This document shows, piece by piece, positions 21,542-33,510 of a DNA stretch of 64,000 nt (within the stretch, counting starts at the first letter, position 1; every line of letters begins with the position of its first letter). This stretch comes from Triticum aestivum (lineage: Eukaryota; Streptophyta; Magnoliopsida; Poales; Poaceae). Location of the stretch: the NCBI RefSeq assembly GCF_018294505.1, contig NC_057811.1, forward strand, positions 24,323,483 through 24,387,482, in the 5' to 3' direction. The notes under the pieces are model-generated. The model searched no databases and was not told the origin of the DNA. It saw nothing but the letters and a program-made list of their open reading frames with translations. Both the position numbers and the translations under genes were made by a program.

Positions 21542-23848
21542 TCATTTGATACGCCACTGCACCACTGGAAAGTTGTGTCGAGGAACTTGTCGAACCTCTA
21601 GAACCTCCTCTGGTCCCATTTTGACTGTTCCATCCTGGTTGACGAGTGGTAGATTAGGATCAGATATAGACTTATCCCCGATGTGCTTCTTTAACTGGCT
21701 CACATGGAACACTGGATGTATTTGTACCCCACTAGGCAACTGCAATTTGTAAGCTGCATTGCCCACTTTCTGAATGACCAAAAATGGACCATAATATTTG
21801 TTTTGCAACTTTAAAGCACCTCTGAAGCCAAATGCTGCTAATCTGTATGGGGCCATTTTTAAGTAAACTGGGTCTCCCACTTGAAAACTCCTCTCAATCC
21901 TCTTAGTATCAGCATACTTCTTCATTCTGTTTTGTGCCAACACTAGATTATCTTTGAGTTGCTGTAAAATCTGCGGTTTGGCAGTTAAGAAGTCATGTGC
22001 TTCTTCATCCTCAGGTCCAGGTATTGCCAATTCTGATATGAGGGGAGGAGAAAATCCATACAGGGCTTGGAAGGGGGACATTTTAATGGCAATATGGTAA
22101 GTTGAATTATACCAGAATTCTGCCAATGAGAGCCAGGATAACCACTTGGTGGGGGCAGATGTAGTCATGCATCTCAGATAAGTTTCCAAACACTGATTGA
22201 CACGCTCAGTCTGGCCATCAGTTTGAGGGTGATAAGCAGTATTGTATCTGAGGTCCACTTTCAGTGCAGAGAAGATATCTTTCCAGAGTTGGCTGGTGAA
22301 AATTCTATCTCTGTCAGATATGATGAGTTTTGGAGGACCATGCAATCTGATTATATTATCCACAAATGCCTGAGCCACACTGAGTACTGAATAAGGATGT
22401 GATAGTGGTATGAAGTGAGAGTATTTGGTAAACCTATCCACTACTACCAAGATCACATCCTTCCCTTGTGATTTGGGCAGTCCCTCAATAAAATCCATTG
22501 AGATGTGCTGCCAGGCCATATCAGCAATAGGCAGAGGTTCTAGCAGTCCAGGTTGCAAGCAATTCTCATGCTTAGCTCTCTGACAAACAGGGCAGGCAGC
22601 AATGAAAGCTTCTACAGCTGCCTTTAGACCAGGCCAGTAGAAAATGCTTTTCACTCTGTGATAGGTTGCTCTTCTCCCTGAATGACCACCAATAGGGGAA
22701 CTGTGCAAGGCTGCAAGTAATTTTTGCTGCAATTCAGGAGAGTTGCCCACATAAATTTTTCCCTCGTATCTTATAATTCCAGCTGCTAGAGAGTAATCTG
22801 GCAATTTATTACTCCCTTGAATGAGGAGTTTTTCCAGTAACTGCAACCTGGTAGGGTCTTGCTGATAACTTGCCACTAGATCTTCTGCCCAAGTAGGTGT
22901 AGCTGCAGAGATAGCCATGCATTTAGGAAGAACTCTTGACAGTGCATCAGCAACTCTGTTTTGAATGCCCTTTTTGTACTGAATAGTGAAGTTGAATTCC
23001 AACAGCTTCATCATTAGTTTGTGCTGCACCCCTTCAGTGATTTTCTGATCAGTTATAAACTTTAGGGATTGCTGGTCAGTTTTAATGATCAACTGTTTCC
23101 CTAATAAGTAGTGCCTCCATCTTTTCAGTGCTTCAAGTATGGCTAGGGCTTCTTTTCCATAGGTGGACATAGCAGCATTTCTAGGGCATAAAGATGAACT
23201 GTAATAAGATATTGGTCTGCCCTGCTGCATCAGGACAGCTCCAATTCCCTTCCCTGAAGCATCAGTTTCCAAAATAAATGGTTGAGAAAAATTTGGCAAG
23301 GCCAAAACAGGGGCAGATGTCAAAGCTTGTTTCAGTTGTTGGAAAGCTTGTGTATGTTCAGACAACCAGTGGAAATTCCCCTTTTTGAGCAAATCATGCA
23401 GAGGTCTGCAAATTACACCATATCCTTTTATGAATCTTCTATAATATCCAGCCAAACCCAGAAAACTTCTGAGTTTTGTAATATTCTCAGGTATTGGCCA
23501 GTCAGCTATGGCAGAAATCTTTTGTCGGTCAGTGGCCACTCCTTTTGCAGAAATCACATGTCCTAAATATTCTACTTGTGGAGCTGCAAAAACACACTTG
23601 GACAGTTTGGCATACAGTTGATGTTCTCTTAAAAGTTCCAGCACCAACTTGATATGTTCCAAGTGTTCCTTAAAGGTTTTGCTGAAGATTAATATATCAT
23701 CAAAGAATACCAACACAATTTCCTCAGATAAGGTGCAAATATGGTGTTCATTAATTCTTGGAATGTGCCAGGAGCATTAGACAGGCCAAAAGGCATTACC
23801 AGAAATTCAAAATGTCCCAGGAGTTCTGAAGGCAGTTTTGTGTATATC
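21542..23848 (-). pseudogene. Reina-like pol, C-terminal part
   Basis: From the copia insertion point the RT continues (MPFGLSNAP motif), shifts frame near 23,700 and goes on as a 724-residue open frame. In that frame are the polymerase FFDD box (residues 4-7), RNase H with D152, E189, D214 and D257, the integrase zinc region (C375, C378) and the DD35E core D408, D468 and E504. The C-terminus is a chromodomain. A single-base loss near 21,543 puts a stop after about 20 residues of it; the remainder (TDATWED motif) is readable in the next frame to about 21,430. Chromodomains direct integration to marked chromatin, so this copy would also have lost that targeting part. Confidence 0.87.
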
Positions 23849-23853
23849 CTCAT

Positions 23854-25576
23854 TGTTGGGAATCGTAGCATAATTTAAAATTTTCCTACGCTCACCAAGA
23901 TGCATCTATGGAGTCTACTAGCAACGAGGGGAAAGGAGTGGATCTACATACCCTTGTAGATCGCGAGCGGAAGCGTTCCAATGAACGTGGATGACGGAGT
24001 CGTACTCGCCGTGATCCAAATCACCGATGACCGAGTGCCGAACGGACGGCACCTCCGCGTTCAACACACGTACGGTGCAGCGACGTCTCCTCCTTTCTTG
24101 ATCCAGCAAGGGGGGAGGAGAGGTTGATGGAGATCCAGCAGCACGACGGCGTGGTGGTGGATGTAGCGGCTCTCCGGCAGGGCTTCGTCGAGCTTCTGCG
24201 CGAGAGAGAGAGGTGTTGCAGGGGAGGAGGGAGGCGCCAAAGGCTGTAGTATGCTGCCCTCCCTCCCCCCCCCTTTATATAGGCCCCCAAGGGGGGTGCG
24301 CAGCCTTTGGAGATGGGATCTCCAAGGGGGGGGCGGCGGCCAAGGGGGAAGGGGTTGCCTTGCCCCCCAAGGCAAGGGGAAACTCCCCCCCCCCTAGGGT
24401 TCCCAACCCTAGGCGCATGGGGGGGAGGCCCAAAGTGGCGCCCCAGCCCATTAGGGGCTGGTTCCCCTCCACTTTCAGCCCACGGGGCCCTCCGGGACAG
24501 GTGGCCCCACCCGGTGGACCCCCGGGACCCTTCCGGTGGTCCCGGTACAATACCGATAACCCCCGAAACTTTCCCGGTGGCCAAAACTGGACTTCCTATA
24601 TATAATTCTTCACCTCCGGACCATTCCGGAACCTCTCGTGACGTCCGGGATCTCATCCGGGACTCCAAACAACTTTCGGGTTTCCGCATACATATATCTC
24701 TACAACCCTAGCGTCACCGGACCTTAAGTGTGTAGACCCTACGGGTTCGGGAGACATGCAGACATGACCGAGACGCCTCTCCGGTCAATAACCAACAGCG
24801 GGATCTGGATACCCATGTTGGCTCCCACATGTTCCACGATGATATCATCGGGTGAACCACGGTGTCGAGGATTCAATCAATCCGTATGCAATTCCCTTTG
24901 TCAATCGGTATGTTACTTGCCCGAGATTCGATCGTCGGTATCCCAATACCTTGTTCAATCTCGTTACCGGCAAGTCTCTTTACTCGTACCGCAATGCATG
25001 ATCCCGTGACTAACGCCTTAGTCACACTGAGCTCATTATGATGATGCATTACCGAGTGGGCCCAGAGATACCTCTCCGTTTACACGGAGTGACAAATCCC
25101 AGTCTCGATCCGTGCCAACCCAACAGACACTTTCGGAGATACCCGTAATGCACCTTTATAGTCACCCAGTTACGTTGTGACGTTTGGCACACCCAAAGCA
25201 CTCCTACGGTATCCGGGAGTTGCACGATCTCATGGTCTAAGGAAAAGATACTTGACATTGGAAAAGCTCTAGCAAACGAAACTACACGATCTTTTATGCT
25301 ATGCTTAAGTTGGGTCTTGTCCATCACATCATTCTCCTAATGATGTGATCCCGTTATCAATGACATCCTATGTCCATAGTCAGGAAACCATGACTATCTG
25401 TTGATCAACGAGCTAGTCAACTAGAGGCTTACTAGGGACAGGTTGTGGTCTATGTATTCACACATGTATTACGATTTCCGGACAATACAATTATAGCATG
25501 AATAAAAGACTATTATCATGAACACAGAAATATAATAATAACCATTTATTATTGCCTCTAGGGCATATTTCCAACA
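23854..25576 (-). repeat. 3' LTR of the Angela-type copia
   Basis: 1,723 bp, ending TGTTGG.../...CCAACA. The purine-rich AGTGGGAGAC on the minus strand lies directly inside it as polypurine tract. Confidence 0.93.
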
Positions 25577-25608
25577 GTCTCCCACTTGCACTAGAGTCAA
25601 TAATCTAG

Positions 25609-28422
25609 TTACATTGTGATGAATCGAACACCCATTGCGTCCTGGTGTTGATCATGTTTTGCCCTAGGGAGAGGTTTAGTCAACGGATCTGCTACATTCA
25701 GGTCCGTGTGTACTTTACAAATATCCATGTCTCCATTTTGAACACTTTCACGAATGGAGTTGAAGCGACGCTTGATATGCCTGGTCTTCCTGTGAAACCT
25801 GGGCTCCTTCGCAAGGGCAATAGCTCCAGTGTTGTCACATAAGAGAGTCATTGGGCCCGACGCATTGGGAATCACCCCTAGGTCGGTAATGAACTCCTTC
25901 ATCCAGACTGCTTCCTGTGCTGCCTCCGAGGCTGCCATGTATTCCGCTTCACATGTAGATCCCGCCACGACGCTTTGCTTGCAACTGCACCAGCTTACTG
26001 CTCCTCTATTCAAAATATACACGTATCCGGTCTGTGACTTCGAGTCATCCGGATCTGTGTCGAAGCTAGCGTCGACGTAACCCTTTACGACGAGCTCTTC
26101 GTCACCTCCATAGACGAGAAACATATCCTTAGTCCTCTTCAGGTACTTCAGGATATTCTTGACCGCTGTCCAGTGTTCCTTGCCGGGATTACTTTGGTAC
26201 CTTCCTACCAAACTTACGGCAAGGTTTACATCAGGTCTGGTACACAGCATGGCATACATAATAGACCCTATGGCCGAGGCATAGGGGATGACACTCATCT
26301 CTTCTATATCTTCTGCCGTGGTCGGGCATTGAGCCGTGCTCAATTGCACACCTTGCAATACAGGCAAGAACCCCTTCTTGGACTGATCCATACTGAACTT
26401 CTTCAATATCTTGTCAAGGTATGTACTCTGTGAAAGACCAATGAGGCGTCTTGATCTATCTCTATAGATCTTGATGCCTAATATATAAGCAGCTTCTCCA
26501 AGGTCCTTCATTGAAAAACACTTATTCAAATAGGCCTTTATACTTTCCAAGAATTCTATATCATTTCCCATCAATAGTATGTCATCCACATATAATATGA
26601 GAAATGCTACAGAGCTCCCACTCACTTTCTTGTAAACACAGGCTTCTCCATAAGTCTGTGTAAACCCAAACGCTTTGATCATCTCATCAAAGCGAATGTT
26701 CCAACTCCGAGATGCTTGCACCAGCCCATAGATTGAGCGCTGGAGCTTGCATACTTTGTTAGCATTCTTAGGATCGACAAAACCTTCCGGCTGCATCATA
26801 TACAATTCTTCCTTAAGGAAGCCGTTAAGGAATGCCGTTTTGACGTCCATCTGCCATATCTCATAATCATAGTATGCGGCAATTGCTAACATGATTCGGA
26901 CGGACTTCAGCTTCGCTACGGGTGAGAAAGTCTCATCGTAGTCAACCCCTTGAACTTGTCGATAACCCTTAGCGACAAGTCGAGCTTTGTAGATGGTCAC
27001 ATTACCATCTGCGTCCGTCTTCTTCTTAAAGATCCATTTGTTTTCTATGGCTCGCCGCTCATCGGGCAAGTCAGTCAAAGTCCATACTTTGTTTTCATAC
27101 ATGGATTCTATCTCGGATTTCATGGCTTCTAGCCATTTGTCGGAATCCGGGCCCGCCATCGCTTCTTCATAGTTCGAAGGTTCACCGTTGTCTAACAACA
27201 TGATTTTCAGGACAGGGTTGCCGTACCACTCTGGTGCGGAACGTGTCCTTGTGGACCTACGAAGTTCAGCAACTTGATCTGAAGCTTCATGATCATCATC
27301 ATTAACTTCCTCCCCAGTCGGTGTAGGCACCACAGGAACATTTTCCCGCGCTGCGCTACTTTCCGGTTCGGAAGGGGTGACTATCACCTCATCAAGTTCC
27401 ACTTTCCTCCCACTCAATTCTTTCGAGAGAAACTCCTTCTCTAGAAAGGACCCGTTCTTGGCAACGAAGATCTTGCCTTCGGATCTGAGGTAGAAGGTAT
27501 ACCCAATAGTTTCCTTAGGGTATCCTATGAAGACGCATTTTTCCGATTTGGGTTCGAGCTTTTCAGGTTGAAGTTTCTTGACATAAGCATCGCATCCCCA
27601 AACTTTTAGAAACGACAGCTTAGGTTTCTTCCCAAACCATAATTCATACGGTGTCGTCTCAACGGATTTAGACGGTGCCCTATTTAAAGTGAATGCGGCA
27701 GTCTCTAAAGCATAACCCCAAAATGAGAGCGGTAAATCGGTAAGAGACATCATAGATCGCACCATATCCAATAGAGTGCGATTACGACGTTCGGACACAC
27801 CATTTCTCTGAGGTGTTCCAGGCGGCGTGAGTTGTGAAACTATTCCACATTTCCTTAAGTGTGTACCAAATTCGTGACTTAAATATTCTCCACCACGATC
27901 TGATCGTAAGAATTTTATTTTCCTGTCACGTTGATTCTCAACCTCACTCTGAAATTCCTTGAACTTTTCAAAGGTTTCAGACTTGTGTTTCATTAGGTAG
28001 ACATACCCATATCTACTTAAATCATCAGTGAGAGTGAGAACATAACGATATCCTCCGCGAGCCTCAACACTCATTGGACCGCACACATCGGTATGTATGA
28101 TTTCCAATAAGTTGGTTGCTCGCTCCATTGTTCCGGAGAACGGAGTCTTGGTCATCTTACCCATGAGGCATGGTTCGCACGTGTCAAATGATTCGTAATC
28201 AAGAGACTCCAAAAGTCCATCTGCATGGAGCTTCTTCATGCGCTTGACACCAATGTGACCAAGGCGGCAGTGCCACAAGTATGTGGGACTATCGTTATCA
28301 ACTTTACATCTTTTGGTATTCACACTATGAACATGTGTAACATCACGTTCGAGATTCATCAAAATAAACCATTGACCAGCGGGGCATGACCATAAAACAT
28401 ATCTCTCAAATAAATAGAACAA
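25609..28422 (-). CDS. copia integrase, reverse transcriptase and RNase H
   Basis: 937 open residues. First comes the GAG-pre-integrase zinc region (LWHCRLGHIG, CEPC), then the integrase core with D112, D175 and E211 (35 residues between the last two). The RT follows, with FLNGFL and KARLVAKGY motifs and the YVDD box at 611-614. RNase H lies near 800-915, with DASFDTD, then EAEYMA and DN segments. There is no internal stop. It is in the -1 frame relative to gag-protease and overlaps it by 64 bases, whereas copia elements usually have one gag-pol frame; the pol frame has no start of its own matching the family. If the shift is a mutation, this copy depends on proteins from other copies. Confidence 0.92.
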   Translation of the reverse strand: MFYLFERYVLWSCPAGQWFILMNLERDVTHVHSVNTKRCKVDNDSPTYLWHCRLGHIGVKRMKKLHADGLLESLDYESFDTCEPCLMGKMTKTPFSGTMERATNLLEIIHTDVCGPMSVEARGGYRYVLTLTDDLSRYGYVYLMKHKSETFEKFKEFQSEVENQRDRKIKFLRSDRGGEYLSHEFGTHLRKCGIVSQLTPPGTPQRNGVSERRNRTLLDMVRSMMSLTDLPLSFWGYALETAAFTLNRAPSKSVETTPYELWFGKKPKLSFLKVWGCDAYVKKLQPEKLEPKSEKCVFIGYPKETIGYTFYLRSEGKIFVAKNGSFLEKEFLSKELSGRKVELDEVIVTPSEPESSAARENVPVVPTPTGEEVNDDDHEASDQVAELRRSTRTRSAPEWYGNPVLKIMLLDNGEPSNYEEAMAGPDSDKWLEAMKSEIESMYENKVWTLTDLPDERRAIENKWIFKKKTDADGNVTIYKARLVAKGYRQVQGVDYDETFSPVAKLKSVRIMLAIAAYYDYEIWQMDVKTAFLNGFLKEELYMMQPEGFVDPKNANKVCKLQRSIYGLVQASRSWNIRFDEMIKAFGFTQTYGEACVYKKVSGSSVAFLILYVDDILLMGNDIEFLESIKAYLNKCFSMKDLGEAAYILGIKIYRDRSRRLIGLSQSTYLDKILKKFSMDQSKKGFLPVLQGVQLSTAQCPTTAEDIEEMSVIPYASAIGSIMYAMLCTRPDVNLAVSLVGRYQSNPGKEHWTAVKNILKYLKRTKDMFLVYGGDEELVVKGYVDASFDTDPDDSKSQTGYVYILNRGAVSWCSCKQSVVAGSTCEAEYMAASEAAQEAVWMKEFITDLGVIPNASGPMTLLCDNTGAIALAKEPRFHRKTRHIKRRFNSIRESVQNGDMDICKVHTDLNVADPLTKPLPRAKHDQHQDAMGVRFITM

Positions 28423-29588
28423 CCATTATTCTCAGATTTAAATGAGTAGCCATCTCGAATTAAACGAGATCCAGATACAATGTTCATGCTCAAAGCTGGC
28501 ACTAAATAACAATTATTGAGGTTTATAACTAATCCCGTGGGTAGATGCAGAGGTAGCGTGCCGACGGCGATCACATCGACCTTGGAACCATTCCCGACGC
28601 GCATCGTCACCTCGTCTTTTGCCAGTCTCCGTTTATTCCGTAGTTCCTGATTTGAGTTACAAATATGAGCAACCGCACCGGTATCAAATACCCAGGAGCT
28701 ACTACGAGTACTGGTAAGGTACACATCAATTACTTGTATATCACATATACCTTGGGTGTTGCCGGCCTTCTTCTTGTCCGCTAAATATTTGGGGCAGTTC
28801 CGCTTCCAGTGACCACTTCCCTTGCAATAAAAGCACTCAGTCTCGGGCTTGGGTCCATTCTTTGACTTCTTCCCGGTAACTGGTTTACCGGGCGCGGCAA
28901 CTCCCTTGCCGTCCTTCTTGAAGTTCTTCTTACCCTTGCCCTTCTTGAACTTAGTGGTTTTATTCACCATCAACACTTGATGTTCTTTTCTGATCTCTAC
29001 CTCAGCTGATTTCAGCATTGAATATACCTCGGGAATGGTCTTTTCCATCCCCTGCATATTGTAGTTCATCACAAAGCTCTTGTAGCTTGGTGGAAGCGAC
29101 TGGAGGATTCTGTCAATGACCGCGTCATCCGGGAGATTAACTCCCAGCTGAGACAAGCGGTTGTGCAACCCAGACATTCTGAGTATGTGCTCACTAACAG
29201 AACTGTTCTCCTCCATTTTACAGCTGAAGAACTTGTCGGAGACATCATATCTCTCGACCCGGGCATGAGCTTGAAAAACCAGTTTCAGCTCCTCGAACAT
29301 CTCATATGCTCCATGTTTCTCAAAACGCTTTTGGAGACCCGGTTCTAAGCTGTAAAGCATGCCGCACTGAACGAGGGAGTAATCATCAGCACGCTGCTGC
29401 CAAGCGTTCATAACGTCTTGGTTCTCAGGGATTGGTGCTTCACCTAGCGGTGCTTCTAAGACATAATCTTTCTTGGCTGCTATGAGGATGATCCTCAGGT
29501 TCCGGACCCAGTCCGTATAGTTGCTGCCATCATCTTTCAGCTTGGTTTTCTCTAGGAACGCGTTGAAATTGAGGACAACGTGGGCCAT
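28359..29588 (-). CDS. copia gag and protease N-terminal part
   Basis: 409 residues from the ATG at 29,588. The gag core covers about 15-200. A basic stretch (about 212-248) leads to a CCHC zinc knuckle with C252, C255, H260 and C265. The protease active site is D302-T-G. The frame stops 64 bases after the pol frame has opened. Gag forms the particle; the knuckle binds RNA. The shift site carries no canonical slippery heptamer, so I read it as a mutation rather than programmed frameshifting. Confidence 0.92.
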   Translation of the reverse strand: MAHVVLNFNAFLEKTKLKDDGSNYTDWVRNLRIILIAAKKDYVLEAPLGEAPIPENQDVMNAWQQRADDYSLVQCGMLYSLEPGLQKRFEKHGAYEMFEELKLVFQAHARVERYDVSDKFFSCKMEENSSVSEHILRMSGLHNRLSQLGVNLPDDAVIDRILQSLPPSYKSFVMNYNMQGMEKTIPEVYSMLKSAEVEIRKEHQVLMVNKTTKFKKGKGKKNFKKDGKGVAAPGKPVTGKKSKNGPKPETECFYCKGSGHWKRNCPKYLADKKKAGNTQGICDIQVIDVYLTSTRSSSWVFDTGAVAHICNSNQELRNKRRLAKDEVTMRVGNGSKVDVIAVGTLPLHLPTGLVINLNNCYLVPALSMNIVSGSRLIRDGYSFKSENNGCSIYLRDMFYGHAPLVNGLF

Positions 29589-30903
29589 TTGATCTACAAT
29601 ACATAGTGTAAAGATTTTTAGACTAAGTTCATGATAATTAAGTTCATATAATCAAATTATTTAATGAACTCCCACTCAGATAGACATCCCTCTAGTTATC
29701 TAAGTGAAACATGATCCGAACTCAACTAGGCCGTGTCCGATCATCACGTGAGACGGACTAGTCAAGATCGGTGAACATCTCCATGTTGATCGTATCTTCT
29801 ATACGACTCATGCTCGACCTTTCGGTCCTCCGTGTTCCGAGGCCATGTCTGTACATGCTAGGCTCGTCAAGTCAACCTAAGTGTATTGCGTGTGTTCCGA
29901 GGCCATGTCTGTACATGCTAGGCTCGTCAACACCCGTTGTATGCGAACGTAAGAATCTATCACACCCGATCATCACGTGGTGCTTCGAAACGACGAACCT
30001 TCGCAACGGTGCACAGTTAGGGTGAACACTTTCTTGAAATTATTATAAGGGATCATCCTACTTGCTACCGTCGTACTAAGCAAATAAGATGCAAAAACAT
30101 GATAAACATCACATGCAATCAAATAGTGACATGATATGGCCAATATCATCATGCTCCTTTGATCTCCATCTTCGGGGCACCATGATCATCTTCGTCACCG
30201 GCATGACACCATGATCTCCATCATCATGATCTCCATCATTGTGTCTTCATGAAGTTGTCACGCCAACGATTACTTCTACTTCTATGGCTAACCGTTTAGC
30301 AACAAAGTAAAGTAAATTACATGGCGTTATTCAATGACACGCAGGTCATGCAAAATAATAAAGACAACTCCTATGGCTCCTGCCGGTTGTCATACTCATC
30401 GACATGCAAGTCGTGATTCCTATTACAAGAATATGATCAATCTCATACATCACATATATCATTCATCACATCTTCTGGCCATATCATATCACATATATCA
30501 CTTGCTGCAAAAACAAGTTAGACGTCCTCTAATTGTTGTTGCAAGTTTTTACGTGGTTTGTAGGTTTCTAGCAAGAACGATTTCTTACCTACGTATGACC
30601 ACAACGTGATTTGCCAATTTCTATTTACCCTTCATAAGGACCCTTTTCATCGAATCCGTTCCGACTAAAGTAGGAGAGACAGACACCCGCTAGCCACCTT
30701 ATGCAACTAGTGCATGTCAGTCGGTGGAACCTGTCTCACGTAAGCGTACGTGTAAGGTCGGTCCGGGCCGCTTCATCCTACAATGCCGCCGAAACAAGAA
30801 ACGACTAGTAGCGGCAAGAAGAATTGGCAACATCAACGCCCACAACTTCTTTGTGTTCTACTCGTGCATAGTAACTACGCATAGGCCTGGCTCATGATGC
30901 CAC
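29589..30903 (-). other. untranslated leader of the Angela-type copia
   Basis: 1.3 kb between the 5' LTR and the gag ATG, non-coding on the sense strand. A phrase beginning TGTTCCGAGGCCATGTCTG is tandemly duplicated at about 29,831-29,930, while the related leader at 7,491-8,702 has one copy. BARE-type leaders are known to carry RNA packaging and dimerisation signals; I cannot point to them here. Confidence 0.7.
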
Positions 30904-32623
30904 TGTTGGGAATCGTAGCATAATTTAAAATTTTCCTACGCTCACCAAGATGCATCTATGGAGTCTACTAGCAACGAGGGGAAAGGAGTGGATCTACATA
31001 CCCTTGTAGATCGCGAGCGGAAGCGTTCCAATGAACGTGGATGACGGAGTCGTACTCGCCGTGATCCAAATCACCGATGACCGAGTGCCGAACGGACGGC
31101 ACCTCCGCGTTCAACACACGTACGGTGCAGCGACGTCTCCTCCTTTCTTGATCCAGCAAGGGGGGAGGAGAGGTTGATGGAGATCCAGCAGCACGACGGC
31201 GTGGTGGTGGATGTAGCGGCTCTCCGGCAGGGCTTCGTCGAGCTTCTGCGCGAGAGAGAGAGGTGTTGCAGGGGAGGAGGGAGGCGCCAAAGGCTGTAGT
31301 ATGCTGCCCTCCCTCCCCCCCCTTTATATAGGCCCCCAAGGGGGGTGCGCAGCCTTTGGAGATGGGATCTCCAAGGGGGGGGCGGCGGCCAAGGGGGAAG
31401 GGGTTGCCTTGCCCCCCAAGGCAAGGGGAAACTCCCCCCCCCTAGGGTTCCCAACCCTAGGCGCATGGGGGGGAGGCCCAAAGTGGCGCCCCAGCCCATT
31501 AGGGGCTGGTTCCCTCCACTTTCAGCCCACGGGGCCCTCCGGGACAGGTGGCCCCACCCGGTGGACCCCCGGGACCCTTCCGGTGGTCCCGGTACAATAC
31601 CGATAACCCCCGAAACTTTCCCGGTGGCCAAAACTGGACTTCCTATATATAATTCTTCACCTCCGGACCATTCCGGAACCTCTCGTGACGTCCGGGATCT
31701 CATCCGGGACTCCGAACAACTTTCGGGTTTCCGCATACATATATCTCTACAACCCTAGCGTCACCGGACCTTAAGTGTGTAGACCCTACGGGTTCGGGAG
31801 ACATGCAGACATGACCGAGACGCCTCTCCGGTCAATAACCAACAGCGGGATCTGGATACCCATGTTGGCTCCCACATGTTCCACGATGATATCATCGGGT
31901 GAACCACGGTGTCGAGGATTCAATCAATCCGTATGCAATTCCCTTTGTCAATCGGTATGTTACTTGCCCGAGATTCGATCGTCGGTATCCCAATACCTTG
32001 TTCAATCTCGTTACCGGCAAGTCTCTTTACTCGTACCGCAATGCATGATCCCGTGACTAACGCCTTAGTCACATTGAGCTCATTATGATGATGCATTACC
32101 GAGTGGGCCCAGAGATACCTCTCCGTTTACACGGAGTGACAAATCCCAGTCTCGATCCGTGCCAACCCAACAGACACTTTCGGAGATACCCGTAATGCAC
32201 CTTTATAGTCACCCAGTTACGTTGTGACGTTTGGCACACCCAAAGCACTCCTACGGTATCCGGGAGTTGCACGATCTCATGGTCTAAGGAAAAGATACTT
32301 GACATTGGAAAAGCTCTAGCAAACGAAACTACACGATCTTTTATGCTATGCTTAAGTTGGGTCTTGTCCATCACATCATTCTCCTAATGATGTGATCCCG
32401 TTATCAATGACATCCTATGTCCATAGTCAGGAAACCATGACTATCTGTTGATCAACGAGCTAGTCAACTAGAGGCTTACTAGGGACAGGTTGTGGTCTAT
32501 GTATTCACACATGTATTACGATTTCCGGACAATACAATTATAGCATGAATAAAAGACTATTATCATGAACACAGAAATATAATAATAACCATTTATTATT
32601 GCCTCTAGGGCATATTTCCAACA
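30904..32623 (-). repeat. 5' LTR of the Angela-type copia
   Basis: 1,720 bp, almost identical to the 3' LTR. A TATA box CTATATAAA lies on the minus strand at 31,323-31,331. The inner border is followed by a primer site related to initiator-Met tRNA (GTGGCATCATGAGCC). Confidence 0.93.
31323..31331 (-). promoter_or_regulatory. TATA box in the copia 5' LTR
   Basis: CTATATAAA on the minus strand within a C/G-rich stretch, about 420 bases before the LTR end. The same box is at 24,274-24,282 in the 3' LTR. Confidence 0.55.
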
Positions 32624-32628
32624 CTCAT

Positions 32629-33510
32629 GTGACATTCTGATTTGGTGATAGCCAGACCTCAAATCCAGTTTGGTGAAATAATTTGCCCCATGCAATTCAT
32701 CCAAAAGGTCCTCTATAACAGGTATGGGAAACTTGTTTTATTTGTAAGAGAATTCAGTTTTCTGTAATCTGTGCACAGCCTCATGGATCCATCTTTCTTT
32801 TTTACTAAGATTACAGGAGCTGCAAAGGGACTTTGACTGTGTCTGATGAGATGTGCAGCCAGTAAATTTTTGATCTGTTTCTCCATTTCTCTTTTTTGGT
32901 TTTGAGGCACCCTGTAAGGTCTGACTTGTGGTGGAGTAGCACCCTCCACCAGAGGAATTGTGTGGTCCAGGGCCCTATGTGGAGGCAGTGTTTTAGGCTC
33001 CTCAAATAGGTCGGCATACTCCAGCAGTAATTTTTGTATTTGTGGGGGAGTTTTAAAATCCTCTGGTGCATCCATGAGTATATTATTGATTTGACACAAG
33101 AAAACTTCAGGTCCTTTGTCCAACAGTTTCTTCACTTTCTTAACAGGTACTTCTTTCACACTAGCAGGAGTAGTGAATACTGCTGTAGATACTGTCTGCT
33201 TTCCTCCATGTGTAAAACTGAACTGTTTTGCAGGAATGTCAAAAGAAACAGGGCTAACAGCAGTAAACCAATCATATCCCAGAATTGCATCATGACTTGG
33301 TAGCGCTAGAGTTCTAAAATTGTGGGAAAATGTCATTTTAGATATCTGAAACTGGCAGTTAGGGACAACTGCAGTAGATGTTAGTATGCCTCCCCGAGCA
33401 ACTGCAATTCTTCTAGGCTTGACAGGTAACAAGTTGCAGTTTGCTTTAACCGCAAAGTCTTGATTTATGAAAGATGTGGTGCTACCTGAATCCAACTGCT
33501 CTTCTTCCAT
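32629..33510 (-). pseudogene. Reina-like protease and RT N-terminus
   Basis: The frame 33,510-32,713 begins at the protease active site LDSGSTTSF, contains an LGYDW motif, and runs into the RT fingers (VRPYR, then [21 protein letters not shown]). It stops at 32,713. The next piece (to 32,629) gives [14 protein letters not shown] and is then cut by the copia target duplication CTCAT. The gag frame overlaps its start by 29 bases in a different frame, so a shift separates gag from protease. Confidence 0.85.

Larger units (their letters stand above)
23854..32623 (-). mobile_element. BARE/Angela/WIS-type copia, nearly unaged
   Basis: Minus-strand order is 5' LTR (30,904-32,623), leader, gag-protease, integrase-RT-RNase H, 3' LTR (23,854-25,576). 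It is flanked by CTCAT on both sides (23,849-23,853 and 32,624-32,628) and splits the RT of the Reina-like element. Comparing the two LTRs along their length by eye I find two substitutions (24,667 vs 31,714; 25,027 vs 32,074) and three one-base homopolymer indels. The LTR begins TGTTGGAAATATGCCC on the minus strand, the recognised BARE/Angela/WIS terminus. Gag and pol are in different frames. Confidence 0.93.

Noticed and set aside
24021..24711. Long ORFs on both strands in the copia LTRs (also 31,071-31,758)
   Set aside because: They lie in the GC-rich part of non-coding LTRs and are broken differently in the two otherwise near-identical LTRs.
28370..28390. Programmed -1 frameshift between copia gag and pol
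   Set aside because: The T-rich site does not fit the X-XXY-YYZ slippery pattern and no clear downstream structure is seen.
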